Shown here one piece after another: positions 41,960-52,962 of a stretch of DNA of 64,000 nucleotides. The stretch spans positions 1,612,001 to 1,676,000 of the forward strand of contig NZ_CP102096.1 in assembly GCF_024582835.1 (NCBI RefSeq). The letters are read 5' to 3'. Origin of the DNA: Vibrio japonicus (GTDB lineage: Bacteria; Pseudomonadota; Gammaproteobacteria; Enterobacterales; Vibrionaceae). Every line of letters begins with the position of its first letter. Position 1 is the first letter of the stretch. The position numbers and the translations under genes were made by a program. The notes under the pieces are model-generated. The model made no database searches, was not told the origin of the DNA, and saw only the letters and a list, made by a program, of their open reading frames with translations.

Positions 41960-43081
41960 ATGTCTGAGAACTGTACTGACAACAGTAAAAAGAAAGTAAT
42001 CGTCGGCATGTCGGGCGGTGTTGATTCATCGGTTTCTGCGTATCTTCTAAAGCAACAGGGCTACCAAGTCGAAGGCCTGTTTATGAAGAACTGGGAAGAG
42101 GATGACAACGAAGAATACTGTACAGCAGCAGAAGATCTAGCTGATGCTCAGGCAGTATGTGACAAGCTTGGCATCCACCTACATACTATTAACTTTGCTG
42201 CAGAATATTGGGACAACGTATTTGAGTACTTCCTTGCTGAATACAAAGCTGGCCGTACCCCAAACCCAGACATTCTTTGCAACAAAGAAATTAAATTTAA
42301 AGCATTCTTAGAGTTTGCAGATGAAGTGCTAGACGCAGACTACATCGCAATGGGTCACTACGTACGTCGTACTTTCCCAGAGAATGGTGAAAAGCCACAA
42401 ATGCTACGTGGCCTAGACGGTAACAAAGACCAAAGTTACTTCTTATATACACTTAGCAGTGAGCAAATCGCACGCAGCCTATTCCCTGTGGGTGAACTAG
42501 AAAAACCTGAAGTTCGTCGCATAGCAGAAGAACAAGATCTAATTACGGCTAAGAAGAAAGATTCGACTGGTATTTGTTTTATCGGTGAGCGCAAATTTAC
42601 TGACTTCTTGTCTCGCTATCTTCCTGCTCAACCAGGTAAAATTGAAACACCTGAAGGTAAAGTCATTGGTGAACATCAAGGTTTGATGTACCACACGCTA
42701 GGCCAGCGCAAAGGTCTGCACATTGGCGGTACCAAAGGTGGCGGCGGTAATGAAGACCCGTGGTACGTTGCGGACAAAGATCTTAAACGCAATGTGTTGA
42801 TCGCTGTTCAAGGCGCTGACCACCCACTGCTAAAATCACAAGGTTTGATCGCTTCGCAACTCCATTGGGTAGACCGCACAGTAATTAAAGAACCTGTGCA
42901 GTGCACCGTAAAAACACGTTACCGTCAAACCGATATTCCATGTACTATCATCCCAATCGATGATGAGAACATTAAAGTGATTTTTGATGAGCCTCAGGTA
43001 GCGGTAACACCGGGACAATCGGCCGTATTTTATAGTGGTGATGTTTGCCTAGGTGGCGGCATTATCGAACAACGCATTTAA
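41960..43081 (+). CDS. mnmA: tRNA 2-thiouridylase MnmA
   Basis: A 373-residue tRNA thiolase. The PP-loop is GMSGGVDSS at residues 16-24. The catalytic cysteines are C107 (in DILCNKE) and C206 (in STGICFIGE). It adds sulfur at position 2 of the wobble uridine of tRNA-Lys, -Glu and -Gln. It is followed by hflD, as in E. coli, with a 28-base gap. Confidence 0.96.
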   Translation: MSENCTDNSKKKVIVGMSGGVDSSVSAYLLKQQGYQVEGLFMKNWEEDDNEEYCTAAEDLADAQAVCDKLGIHLHTINFAAEYWDNVFEYFLAEYKAGRTPNPDILCNKEIKFKAFLEFADEVLDADYIAMGHYVRRTFPENGEKPQMLRGLDGNKDQSYFLYTLSSEQIARSLFPVGELEKPEVRRIAEEQDLITAKKKDSTGICFIGERKFTDFLSRYLPAQPGKIETPEGKVIGEHQGLMYHTLGQRKGLHIGGTKGGGGNEDPWYVADKDLKRNVLIAVQGADHPLLKSQGLIASQLHWVDRTVIKEPVQCTVKTRYRQTDIPCTIIPIDDENIKVIFDEPQVAVTPGQSAVFYSGDVCLGGGIIEQRI

Positions 43082-43109
43082 CTTCATCGTCTATTAGGAG
43101 TATTACTAC

Positions 43110-45247
<2,138 letters not shown>

Positions 45248-45269
45248 GAGCAAGTTTCTGATTTGTAAA

Positions 45270-45302
45270 AGGCTGATGTGAACCATCAGCCTATTTTATT
45301 TC
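45270..45302. terminator. Bidirectional terminator between purB and the Cfa-like operon
   Basis: A 9-bp stem (AGGCTGATG/CATCAGCCT) with a five-base loop has ATTTTATTT on the right and TTTT on the minus strand. It ends both convergent units. Confidence 0.88.
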
Positions 45303-45309
45303 TTCTGCT

Positions 45310-45837
45310 CTATTTCTTCTGGAAAAATAGAGTTATCTTGCCGACCTCAACCCCAAATTTGTTGATACTGGTAATATTAAACACGTGCTTATCGTCCTGA
45401 CGATAAAGCCAATCATCAAAACTCACTACCACAGTAGAATCTTCGAGTTTTAATTCGAAGTCGTACTGCCACTGCAGAGCGTTACCGACTTCCCTCCCCT
45501 TCGCTACGCCAATAATATCATCCGCTACACCTTGATATTCACTGTCGTTAAAACGGGTGATTTTCCACACTCGCTGATCCACTTCTCCATCGTTAAATAC
45601 GAAATCTTCTGTGAGCGTTAAAGTATCATTGTCAATCGTTCCAACAATATCGACTTCAAATCGGCGGGTTTGCTTGCCTGAATAATCTTGAACCATTCCC
45701 CAAGCCGTCACTTCACCATTGAAATAGTCAAACAAATCAAACGTCGGCTGACTGGATTGGTAATCCTCAAGATCGCTAGAACAGCCGCTAATTGCCAGCG
45801 CTAAACAAACGCTAAACGAACATATCAGCCTCCTCAT
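45310..45837 (-). CDS. DUF3833 lipoprotein
   Basis: A 175-residue lipoprotein with lipobox AISGC near residue 19. The rest matches DUF3833, a beta-rich family of unknown function; 'FDLFDYFNGEVTAWGMVQDY' and 'RVWKITRFNDSEYQGVADDI' are visible family segments. It ends the eight-gene Cfa-like operon and abuts the previous gene by one base, so its work probably concerns membrane lipid. Confidence 0.87.
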   Translation of the reverse strand: MRRLICSFSVCLALAISGCSSDLEDYQSSQPTFDLFDYFNGEVTAWGMVQDYSGKQTRRFEVDIVGTIDNDTLTLTEDFVFNDGEVDQRVWKITRFNDSEYQGVADDIIGVAKGREVGNALQWQYDFELKLEDSTVVVSFDDWLYRQDDKHVFNITSINKFGVEVGKITLFFQKK

Positions 45838-46388
45838 TATTTTTCTCCTATCAATTGGTCTCGTAGTTTCGGGTATTGAGTTTGGGGCGAAAGCCAGATG
45901 GCAAGGAAGGCATCGTTGAGGCTCTCATCTTCAATCACACCGATTTGCTCAACGCCGCCGGAATCTTGGTAGTAAAAGTGGCCAGTTTGCCCATCAGTAA
46001 CGTAAGCGAGCCGCTGACCTTTCTTGATATCAGGGAAGATACCCTCAAGCTGAAAAAGCCATTGTTTCCGTCTTGACTGCGAATAACCTAACTTTTCCCA
46101 TTGTTCTTCTGTTGCATCAATGAGCTGCGATCGTGAGATATCACGCTGATAATGAATCGACAGTGCCAGAGGATGTGGGGTAATGTCGTCGGTTTGCTCA
46201 TAAACACCTGTGGGTGTTAAGAGTCTGGATTGGTAAATATCAAAAAACAGAACGCTCAGCTGCGCTTGGCCTACTGTCCTCCAGTATTTCCATTCAGCGG
46301 TCGAACTGCCCACCGAAGCATATCCATAGCTGGCAAACAGGACCATAAGTGTTGTACTAAGCGTAATGAGTAGGTTTCGAGCCTTCAT
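45837..46388 (-). CDS. Chalcone-isomerase-like secreted protein
   Basis: A 183-residue protein with an N-terminal signal peptide and a chalcone-isomerase-like fold (PF16036 type). The family's 'AQLSVLFFDIYQSRLL' and 'YQRDISRSQLIDATEEQWEKLG' segments are present. Bacterial members of this fold are thought to bind fatty acids rather than act as isomerases. It overlaps the DUF2878 gene by 32 bases. Location is probably periplasmic. Confidence 0.85.
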   Translation of the reverse strand: MKARNLLITLSTTLMVLFASYGYASVGSSTAEWKYWRTVGQAQLSVLFFDIYQSRLLTPTGVYEQTDDITPHPLALSIHYQRDISRSQLIDATEEQWEKLGYSQSRRKQWLFQLEGIFPDIKKGQRLAYVTDGQTGHFYYQDSGGVEQIGVIEDESLNDAFLAIWLSPQTQYPKLRDQLIGEK

Positions 46389-46866
46389 AACCGTATACCT
46401 TTCGAATCAACCAAAACATCATCGCCCACTCGACGAAAACAATTAAGCCGGTCATACCTACTGTTAGGGTGAAATTGACGGCAGAAAGTTTCTCTCCAGC
46501 AATGTAGCTCAGTGCTCCTCCAGCACCACCTAAAATCGTTATCAACCATGTTGGAAGCACCTTAAGCTTTTGCACTAGAAAGTATGCGTACCACAGAAAC
46601 ACTAGCCACAAAGAGGCAAGCCAAACAGGTATGCCCTCAGAATCAAACTCAAATAATCCGGCATATGAGTTAACACAGTCTAATGCGATGCCAACACCTG
46701 CAAGCAACACTAAGCGTTCAAGTTTGATCGGATCCCGCACCTGGCTATACAGCAAGGTCAACACGGCGAGAAATGCCGTCAACCACTGCAGTTGTTGGTT
46801 ACCTATCACGGCGATAAACCAAACCAGTTGAAACCACGCCGAGTAAAGCAGAAAACGCCAATCCAT
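46357..46866 (-). CDS. DUF2878 membrane protein
   Basis: A 169-residue inner-membrane protein with about five hydrophobic segments, matching DUF2878. No catalytic motif is visible. It is tightly spaced after the Cfa-like gene (4 bases), with the isomerase-like gene overlapping its end. It may be an accessory membrane part of the lipid-modifying unit; this is inference. Confidence 0.83.
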   Translation of the reverse strand: MDWRFLLYSAWFQLVWFIAVIGNQQLQWLTAFLAVLTLLYSQVRDPIKLERLVLLAGVGIALDCVNSYAGLFEFDSEGIPVWLASLWLVFLWYAYFLVQKLKVLPTWLITILGGAGGALSYIAGEKLSAVNFTLTVGMTGLIVFVEWAMMFWLIRKVYGYEGSKPTHYA

Positions 46867-46870
46867 AGGA

Positions 46871-48115
46871 TTAAGCCCTTTGAAATGTCATGTGGACGGT
46901 ACTAATACTTTTCGCTCTGAATCCTCCTTCACAGTAGCAAAAATAGTAATTCCACATACGTATGAAGCGATCGTCAAAACCTAGTGAACGAACCTTAGAT
47001 TCCGAGTCGTTGAAACGTGCTTTCCAATCACTAAGTGTTTTGGCGTAATCTTCGCCAATATCCAATAAGTCTCTCAACACTAGGTCGCTATACTGAGTTG
47101 TCGCTTGGGTTATTGCCGTAATGGACGGAAGAAACCCGCCCGGGAAAATATATTTCTGAATAAAATCAACATTGTTACTGTAATGCTCGTATCTTTGATC
47201 AGCGATGGTAATCGCTTGAATGGACATTAAACCCTTAGGCTTCAGTAGCGACTGGCATTTTTTGATATACGATTTGAGATATTCTTTCCCGACAGCTTCG
47301 ATCATTTCTATCGATACCAACTTATCGTACTCACCTTTCAGATTTCTGTAATCTTCTTTCAATAGGGTAATACGATCTTGCAAACCATTTATCTCGATCT
47401 TCTGGCGTGCGTATTGGTATTGTTGCTCTGAAATAGTGGTGGTGGTGACACGGCAACCGTAGCGCTGAGCCATATATATTGCCATCGCTCCCCAACCTGT
47501 CCCGATCTCAATAACATGATCGTTTTCAGTTAGATTCAATTGCTGGCACAAACGATCCATTTTGTTCTCTTGCGCTTGATCCAGCGATTCTTCCTCATTT
47601 CGGTAAAGTGCGGAAGAATAAAGCATTCGCGGATCCAGAAACGTTTCATACAGGTCATTGCTCAGGTCATAATGCGCCTCAATATTTTTGGTGGCATTCT
47701 CTACGGTATTGCGGTTAAACCAATGACCAATTCGATAAGCAAATTTCGATAGCAAGCTGACACGACGCTCAATCGAGTCTAATGTCGACATGTTTACCGC
47801 CATTAGCTCCGTTAGCAAAGTAAGATTCGGGCTTTCCCACCAGCCGTCAATATACGCTTCAGCCGCGGCAATACTTCCACCAGACAGTACTCGAGAATAA
47901 AATGCCGGATTCGTTATTTCGATAATCGCTTTCAGTGACGTATGACTGGGATTACCGAATAGAGTTTGTTGTTTTGCCCCTTCTCCAACAAAAGACTCAA
48001 TAACCGTCAATGAGCCTTCTTCTAAATTTTTCAGAAGAGCAAAGACTAAGCTTCTCGCTGTTTTTTGGCCACTGGAAAGCTGTCTAGGGCAGGAAATCAC
48101 TTGTGTGTTCATCAT
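46871..48115 (-). CDS. cfa: Cyclopropane-fatty-acyl-phospholipid synthase-like methyltransferase
   Basis: A 414-residue Cfa-family enzyme. The SAM-binding motif is IEIGTGWGAMAIYMA, near residue 200, and the C-terminus has the conserved 'MWNYYFCYCEGGF' segment. Cfa adds a methylene group from SAM to unsaturated phospholipid chains; close relatives (UfaM) start furan fatty acid synthesis. Its neighbours suggest the modified lipid is processed further. The start at 48115 overlaps the DUF1365 stop (ATGA). Confidence 0.93.
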   Translation of the reverse strand: MMNTQVISCPRQLSSGQKTARSLVFALLKNLEEGSLTVIESFVGEGAKQQTLFGNPSHTSLKAIIEITNPAFYSRVLSGGSIAAAEAYIDGWWESPNLTLLTELMAVNMSTLDSIERRVSLLSKFAYRIGHWFNRNTVENATKNIEAHYDLSNDLYETFLDPRMLYSSALYRNEEESLDQAQENKMDRLCQQLNLTENDHVIEIGTGWGAMAIYMAQRYGCRVTTTTISEQQYQYARQKIEINGLQDRITLLKEDYRNLKGEYDKLVSIEMIEAVGKEYLKSYIKKCQSLLKPKGLMSIQAITIADQRYEHYSNNVDFIQKYIFPGGFLPSITAITQATTQYSDLVLRDLLDIGEDYAKTLSDWKARFNDSESKVRSLGFDDRFIRMWNYYFCYCEGGFRAKSISTVHMTFQRA

Positions 48116-48885
48116 GTTCTATGCTCCTTCTCTTTACTTCTCTTTTGATGAGCATCTTGAGCTTGCTGATATTTAGGATGGGAATAAAATGGCGCACCTT
48201 TAAACCACAATTTAAAAGCATGCCAGTAAATACCAGTCACGACTTTTGCCGCCATCACTGGCGTTACTATCAATTGTTTGATTAAAGAAGCGGACGTTAA
48301 TGGCTGTGCGCGCATGCTTAGCGTTGCATCAAACTCCTTCTCGCTTCGATGGCATTCAAGGTGTACAGAAAGACGTTTGTTTATCGGTTTAATACGCCAC
48401 ACGTACTTTTGGTCAATAGGATTAAATGGCGAAACGTGAAATGCCTTATCATGCGTCCAACCCGATTGTGGAGTAGCTGGCACAGCATAGTAGTGGCGTT
48501 CATTCCATGGTGTATTGCTCACTTCCGCCAGTAGGTAGCGCCAATACCCGCTTTGGTCGTATACGTAGTAAAAGTTAACCGGACTGAAGTAAATGCCTAG
48601 GTAGCGCAAGTGCACCACGGCTTTTACTTGACCTTCAATGCGCTCGCCTGTCAGCTCAAATACCTTGTTGAGTACAGCTTGTTTCAAGTCTCCACTGCCG
48701 AGATAATCTTCGCGTTTGAACCTGGCCCAATGCCACCATCGTGTCCCGAACGCCCAGACCTTGCTTTGTAACGCATCAATTTCATCAAGGTCGAGGCATG
48801 GCATGAACAGTGGATAATTAATTTCATGTGCAATAGGGGTAAAACGTCGATGCCTAATTCGGCCAACAAAAAGAACGCTTTGCAT
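48112..48885 (-). CDS. DUF1365 protein
   Basis: A 257-residue DUF1365 protein. The N-terminal 'LFVGRIRHRRFTPIAHEINY' and 'GIYFSPVNFYYVYD' segments are typical. The family is almost always found beside an FAD-dependent amine-oxidase-like protein and a Cfa-like enzyme, as here, yet its activity is not established. It overlaps cfa by four bases and the FAD gene by one. Confidence 0.9.
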   Translation of the reverse strand: MQSVLFVGRIRHRRFTPIAHEINYPLFMPCLDLDEIDALQSKVWAFGTRWWHWARFKREDYLGSGDLKQAVLNKVFELTGERIEGQVKAVVHLRYLGIYFSPVNFYYVYDQSGYWRYLLAEVSNTPWNERHYYAVPATPQSGWTHDKAFHVSPFNPIDQKYVWRIKPINKRLSVHLECHRSEKEFDATLSMRAQPLTSASLIKQLIVTPVMAAKVVTGIYWHAFKLWFKGAPFYSHPKYQQAQDAHQKRSKEKEHRT

Positions 48886-50180
48886 TACGCAGCTCCTTTT
48901 TGTTCCGTCGCTTTCGCGTTTGTTTCAATCTCTGGCACTACTTCTATCTCAGACACGACGTCCAGTGCACTTCTTACACCGTCTTCATGGAAGCCGTTGT
49001 ACCAATAGGCTCCACAAAACCAAGTGTGGTTAAGACCGTTAATCTCGCTACGGCGTTGTTGAGCTGCCATCGACTGTTTTGTAAAGACGGGGTGATGATA
49101 GGTGAATGTGCGTAATATCTTGTCGCTTTCGATGTGTTGTGAACTGTTCAGTGACACACAAAAGGTAACCGGAGCGTCGATATGCTGCAGGATATTCATG
49201 TTGTACGTGAGCATCGGAGGTTGGTGATCAATATCACCCGTGCTTAAGCGGTAGTTCCATGACGCCCATGCTGCTCTGCGTGTCGGTAATACGGATTCAT
49301 CTGTGTGTAAGACGACTTCATTTGCCTGATATTCCAAGCCAGAAAGTACTTCTCTTTCAATCCTATCCGAGTCTTTCAGCAGTGCGAGTGCTTGATCACT
49401 GTGACAAGCAAAGATCACTTGATCAAAACGTTCAACAGCGCCCTTCACTTTAACTTTTACACCCAACGGATCACGCCATATTTCCTCTACGGGCGTCGAC
49501 AAACGAATCTTGTCAGCAAAGCCCTCGATCAATGGACCTATGTAAGCTTTTGACCCACCATCAATGACGTACCACTGCGGGCGATTCGTTATGTCGAGCA
49601 ATCCATGGTTGAGGAAAAAACGTGCGAAAAAGTCGAGTGGGAACGAGCGCATATCTGCTAAAGTTGATGACCAAATTGCCGCGCCCATTGGTAGAACATA
49701 GTTTTGACAAAAGTGATCACTAAAGCGTTCTCGTGCTAAGAAAGCGCCAAGAGTTTGCGACTGCCCTTCTCCATTTTCAACAACCCTCTTAACACGCCTG
49801 TTAAAGCGAAGGATTTCAAAAATAAACCGATAAAAGCGCGGATTCCACCAATTCCGGCGTTGGGCAAAAAGCGTACCGAGTGTATGACCGTTGTACTCTA
49901 AGCCTGTATCTTCATTGTGTACGCTAAAGCTCATCTGTGTAGCACGTCCCGTCACACCAATCTCATTCATCATCTTCATAAAACGTGGATAGGTACGGTC
50001 GTTGTATACAATAAAGCCCGTATCGACAGCGTATGTGTTCCCATCTATCGGTACGTCCACTGTTGCTGTGTGACCGCCAATATAGTCGTTAGCTTCGAAC
50101 AGAGTGATATCGTGCGTTTTATGCAAATGATATGCGCACGTCAGTCCAGAGATACCACTACCAACAATCGCGATTCTCAT
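48885..50180 (-). CDS. FAD-dependent oxidoreductase (amine oxidase-like)
   Basis: A 431-residue flavoprotein. The N-terminal dinucleotide fold is IAIVGSGISGLTCAYHL followed by an acidic strand end (FEAND). It belongs to the group of predicted NAD/FAD-binding proteins near DUF1365 and Cfa. It may oxidise or desaturate the acyl chain, but the reaction is not known. I chose the ATG at 50180, because the fold starts at once and AAGGAGAT precedes it; the frame is open 17 codons upstream. Confidence 0.9.
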   Translation of the reverse strand: MRIAIVGSGISGLTCAYHLHKTHDITLFEANDYIGGHTATVDVPIDGNTYAVDTGFIVYNDRTYPRFMKMMNEIGVTGRATQMSFSVHNEDTGLEYNGHTLGTLFAQRRNWWNPRFYRFIFEILRFNRRVKRVVENGEGQSQTLGAFLARERFSDHFCQNYVLPMGAAIWSSTLADMRSFPLDFFARFFLNHGLLDITNRPQWYVIDGGSKAYIGPLIEGFADKIRLSTPVEEIWRDPLGVKVKVKGAVERFDQVIFACHSDQALALLKDSDRIEREVLSGLEYQANEVVLHTDESVLPTRRAAWASWNYRLSTGDIDHQPPMLTYNMNILQHIDAPVTFCVSLNSSQHIESDKILRTFTYHHPVFTKQSMAAQQRRSEINGLNHTWFCGAYWYNGFHEDGVRSALDVVSEIEVVPEIETNAKATEQKGAA

Positions 50181-50191
50181 CGAAATCTCCT

Positions 50192-50917
50192 TTAACGTGA
50201 AACCAATTTGGACGTGATTACGTTTTGCCACCGATATGGCAACGCACCAATAAAGCGCAGAATGGTGGTGAAACGCGTTGGGAAATAGATATGGGGGTTT
50301 CGTTTCTCAAGGCCACGTCGAATCGCCTGCGATGCTTGTTCTGCTGTGATTAACATTGGCATCGGAAACGTATTTTTATCCGTTAGAGGCGTTTTGACGA
50401 ACCCGGGATAGATAACAGAGACAGCGATGCCCTTACCTTTTAAATCAAGCTGTAAAGTTCGGGCTAAATAGCTAACGGCTGCTTTCGATGCGCCATAAGC
50501 TTCAGCGCGCGGTAAAGCGACTTCACTCGCAATTGAACCGACAATCGCAATCCTGTGGCCAGGTTTAAAGTAAGGTTGGCAGGCTTCAAGTGAGTTAGCT
50601 AAACCGATAACATTCACAGAAAACACACGCTGTATAAGTGCCGCATCTATTTCGCCACGATCAATGTACTCGCAATCTCCCGCGTTAAAAATCCATAACT
50701 CAGGAGACACCTCTAAGCGAGCAATGACCAATTTGATCTGTTCTAAATCAGTAAGCTCAAACCGAGCACTAATAATTAAAGGTGAATACGCTTCAAGTTC
50801 TTGTAACGCTAGAGTGTTTCTTCCACAAGCAACAACGTTCCAGCCAGTATCTGCATAATCTTTTGCAAGTTGGAACCCGATTCCTGATGTGGCCCCAGTG
50901 ATCAATACGCAACTCAT
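50192..50917 (-). CDS. Short-chain dehydrogenase/reductase
   Basis: A 241-residue SDR enzyme. The NAD(P) motif is TGATSGIG near the N-terminus, NAG is present as 'IFNAGDCEY', and the catalytic Tyr/Lys are expected in the 'AYGASKAAV' segment. The substrate is unknown. It overlaps the NTF2-like gene by four bases and is part of the operon. Confidence 0.92.
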   Translation of the reverse strand: MSCVLITGATSGIGFQLAKDYADTGWNVVACGRNTLALQELEAYSPLIISARFELTDLEQIKLVIARLEVSPELWIFNAGDCEYIDRGEIDAALIQRVFSVNVIGLANSLEACQPYFKPGHRIAIVGSIASEVALPRAEAYGASKAAVSYLARTLQLDLKGKGIAVSVIYPGFVKTPLTDKNTFPMPMLITAEQASQAIRRGLEKRNPHIYFPTRFTTILRFIGALPYRWQNVITSKLVSR

Positions 50918-51333
50918 GATCCTAGCCTCTGCTTAATACATTTAATAACTGAGCCCAATAGGGGCAGGTTTTCATAGAGCATCTCGCCGAGGTCAAAATA
51001 GTCTCTGTGGTAGATAACCAAGCCGTCTTGAAATCTAAGATGACTGACCCCGTTTACATTGACAGTTTTACCGCCCTGTAGCTTGGGATGCTCTAAGCGC
51101 ATGGTCCACGTCAAAAAGCCGTTTTCCCCAACCTGTTGGTGCTCCTGAACATCAAACTCACATCGGCGAACGTTGGCGTACAAAGATTCAAAGTAACGTT
51201 TAAGTTCATCCCAACCTTCAATCCGATGTGCAGAGTCCTCAAAGATCACGGCTTTGTGGTAAATCGGCTCTAGGGTATGCAGATTTGATTTAGATAACTG
51301 CTGATAAACTTTCCCAACTGAGGCAATATCCAT
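50914..51333 (-). CDS. NTF2-like/SnoaL-type protein
   Basis: A 139-residue protein with the cone-shaped NTF2-like fold suggested by 'LEPIYHKAVIFEDSAHRIEG' and 'HLRFQDGLVIYHRDYFDLG'. Members include isomerases and binding proteins, so its role cannot be read. I chose the ATG at 51333, which has GGAGAG upstream; the frame stays open into the promoter. It is the first gene of the eight-gene operon, without a neighbouring regulator gene. Confidence 0.86.
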   Translation of the reverse strand: MDIASVGKVYQQLSKSNLHTLEPIYHKAVIFEDSAHRIEGWDELKRYFESLYANVRRCEFDVQEHQQVGENGFLTWTMRLEHPKLQGGKTVNVNGVSHLRFQDGLVIYHRDYFDLGEMLYENLPLLGSVIKCIKQRLGS

Positions 51334-51347
51334 TTCACTCTCCAATG

Positions 51348-51408
51348 TTGTACAGATTAATTTCATGTACAATAAAATTAAGATAGAATATCGCGAATAG
51401 TTGTACAA
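51348..51408 (-). promoter_or_regulatory. Promoter with TTGTACA repeats before the Cfa-like operon
   Basis: Three TTGTACA-type elements are present: TTGTACA at 51348-51354, TGTACAA at 51366-51372 (a pair separated by 11 bases) and TTGTACAA at 51401-51408. The last overlaps a -35 box TTGTAC (minus strand), which is 17 bases from a -10 box TATCTT. The pair lies at about +1 to +25. The layout fits repression. MerR-family B12 photoreceptors (CarH/LitR type) bind TGTACA-like repeats, so such a regulator is a candidate. Confidence 0.62.
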
Positions 51409-51464
51409 GTTTTTAGTTTGTAAAACTTTGTGAAGAATAAATAACGTGATTTAGAAAGATCAAA

Positions 51465-51494
51465 AAAAGGCTTGGTATTTCTACCAAGCCTTTT
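51465..51494 (-). terminator. Terminator of htpX
   Basis: A 13-bp stem (AAAAGGCTTGGTA and complement) with a four-base loop is followed on the minus strand by seven T residues. Confidence 0.92.
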
Positions 51495-51516
51495 GTCATT
51501 TAATTCAGAGAGTAAC

Positions 51517-52380
51517 TTATGAATTACGTAGAGCGGAAATACGCTTATCTAACGGCGGGTGGCTCATTAAAAGCTCTGTCATCGAGCGTTTACCATTGAT
51601 ACCAAATGCCATCATTGAACCTTCAAGCTGGGATTCATGGCTCAGTTTTAAACGCTCAAGTGCAGCAATCATTTTTTGCTTGCCTACAAGTTGAGCTGCG
51701 CCTGCATCTGCGTGGAACTCTCTATGGCGGCTGTACCACATGGTAATAAAGCTTGCCAAAAAGCCAAACACCAACTCAAGCACAATAGATACGCCGAAGT
51801 ACACCATCATGTTGCTACCGCCTTCCTCTTCATCGCTATTCGATGAAACAAGGTTCGCGATGAAACGAGATAAGAAGATAACAAACGTGTTTACCACGCC
51901 TTGCATCAACGTCATTGTCACCATGTCACCGTTCGCGATATGGCTCACTTCGTGTGCAAGGACCGCTTCAGCTTCATCTCGTGTCATATTGTGTAGTAGA
52001 CCTGTAGACACAGCGACTAACGAATCATCTCGCTTTGCACCTGTAGCAAATGCATTAATATCAGCAGAGTCATAAATCGCAACCGTTGGCATCCCAATAC
52101 CAACTTGCTCAGATTGGCGACGAACTGTCTCAAGTAGCCAGTGTTCTGTTTCGTTACGTGGGCTTTCGATCACCATACCACCCACTGAACGTAGCGCCAT
52201 CTTCTTTGACATCAGTAGTGAGATGAACGCACCACCAAAACCGAATACAGCGGCCATAACTAGCAGCCCAGACAGGCTCCCTGGCTGCATCCCCGTTACA
52301 GCATAAACAATATTGAGAACAACACTCAACACCAGCACAACTGCTAGGTTGGTTGCTAGGAACAACATTACTCGCTTCAT
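51517..52380 (-). CDS. htpX: Protease HtpX
   Basis: A 287-residue membrane zinc metalloprotease. The active site is HEVSH at residues 143-147, with a later Glu ligand. Two N-terminal and two internal membrane helices are visible. It degrades misfolded inner-membrane proteins and is controlled by envelope stress in relatives. It is a single gene, divergent from the 53-residue small protein gene. Confidence 0.95.
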   Translation of the reverse strand: MKRVMLFLATNLAVVLVLSVVLNIVYAVTGMQPGSLSGLLVMAAVFGFGGAFISLLMSKKMALRSVGGMVIESPRNETEHWLLETVRRQSEQVGIGMPTVAIYDSADINAFATGAKRDDSLVAVSTGLLHNMTRDEAEAVLAHEVSHIANGDMVTMTLMQGVVNTFVIFLSRFIANLVSSNSDEEEGGSNMMVYFGVSIVLELVFGFLASFITMWYSRHREFHADAGAAQLVGKQKMIAALERLKLSHESQLEGSMMAFGINGKRSMTELLMSHPPLDKRISALRNS

Positions 52381-52719
52381 TTACCTTTCTCCAAATGGAA
52401 GCATATTATTATTTTCTACTCATCGTTGCTTTGGTAAGTAACCGATGCTTGGCTGAGTAACCATTGGGATTGTGCACCCAATTAATTCTGTATAGATACA
52501 GTGTATATGTTTTCGTAACAAGGTTAAGCAGCAAATTGAAACATTTGTTTTCGTGACGACGCAGTCAATACCGACAAAATGTAAATATTAAATTTGAAAC
52601 AATATCAGCGTATTAGTAGCTAGGGTTACGATAGTTAGACTTTGGTCTTATTGTGCGCGGATTCATTCGTGCTAGATTTTAACCCATCAACAATATCCAT
52701 GTGAACAGAGGGAACCGAC
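52381..52719. other. Divergent intergenic region htpX / small protein gene
   Basis: These 339 bases hold the promoters of two divergent genes. A short dyad-like element (TGTATAGATACAGTGTATA) lies near 52492. No recognised Cpx or heat-shock box and no further ORF were identified by eye. Confidence 0.45.
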
Positions 52720-52881
52720 ATGGTTGAAACTAGCAACTACCAAATGGCTATCGATTTACTGCGCTGTCACCTAGGTCTATCAGAAGAAGAAGCTATGAAA
52801 CAGCTGGGTATTTCTACTGAAGAACATGTACAAATACATGTTTCTGAAATGCAGCAAGCTTTCCTCTCAGCAGAAAAATAA
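52720..52881 (+). CDS. Small hypothetical protein, 53 residues
   Basis: A 53-codon ORF (begins MVETSNYQMAIDLLRCHLGL, ends FLSAEK) with AGAGGG at proper distance before its ATG and a terminator after it. The sequence is helical, with acidic stretches (SEEEAMKQLG), and has codon use like its neighbours. I do not recognise the family. It stands alone between htpX and bioD, on the opposite strand from both. Confidence 0.75.
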   Translation: MVETSNYQMAIDLLRCHLGLSEEEAMKQLGISTEEHVQIHVSEMQQAFLSAEK

Positions 52882-52899
52882 ATAAAACTAGAATTACTT

Positions 52900-52926
52900 A
52901 GGGCAGCCCCATTGACTGCCCTATTT
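52900..52926 (+). terminator. Terminator after the 53-residue protein gene
   Basis: A 7-bp stem (AGGGCAG/CTGCCCT) with a nine-base loop is followed by ATTT. It lies 19 bases after the stop and supports the small gene being real. It may also serve bioD on the minus strand. Confidence 0.72.
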
Positions 52927-52962
52927 GCGTTGGTGGACGTGCTGAATCTCAGCGCGGTAAAA

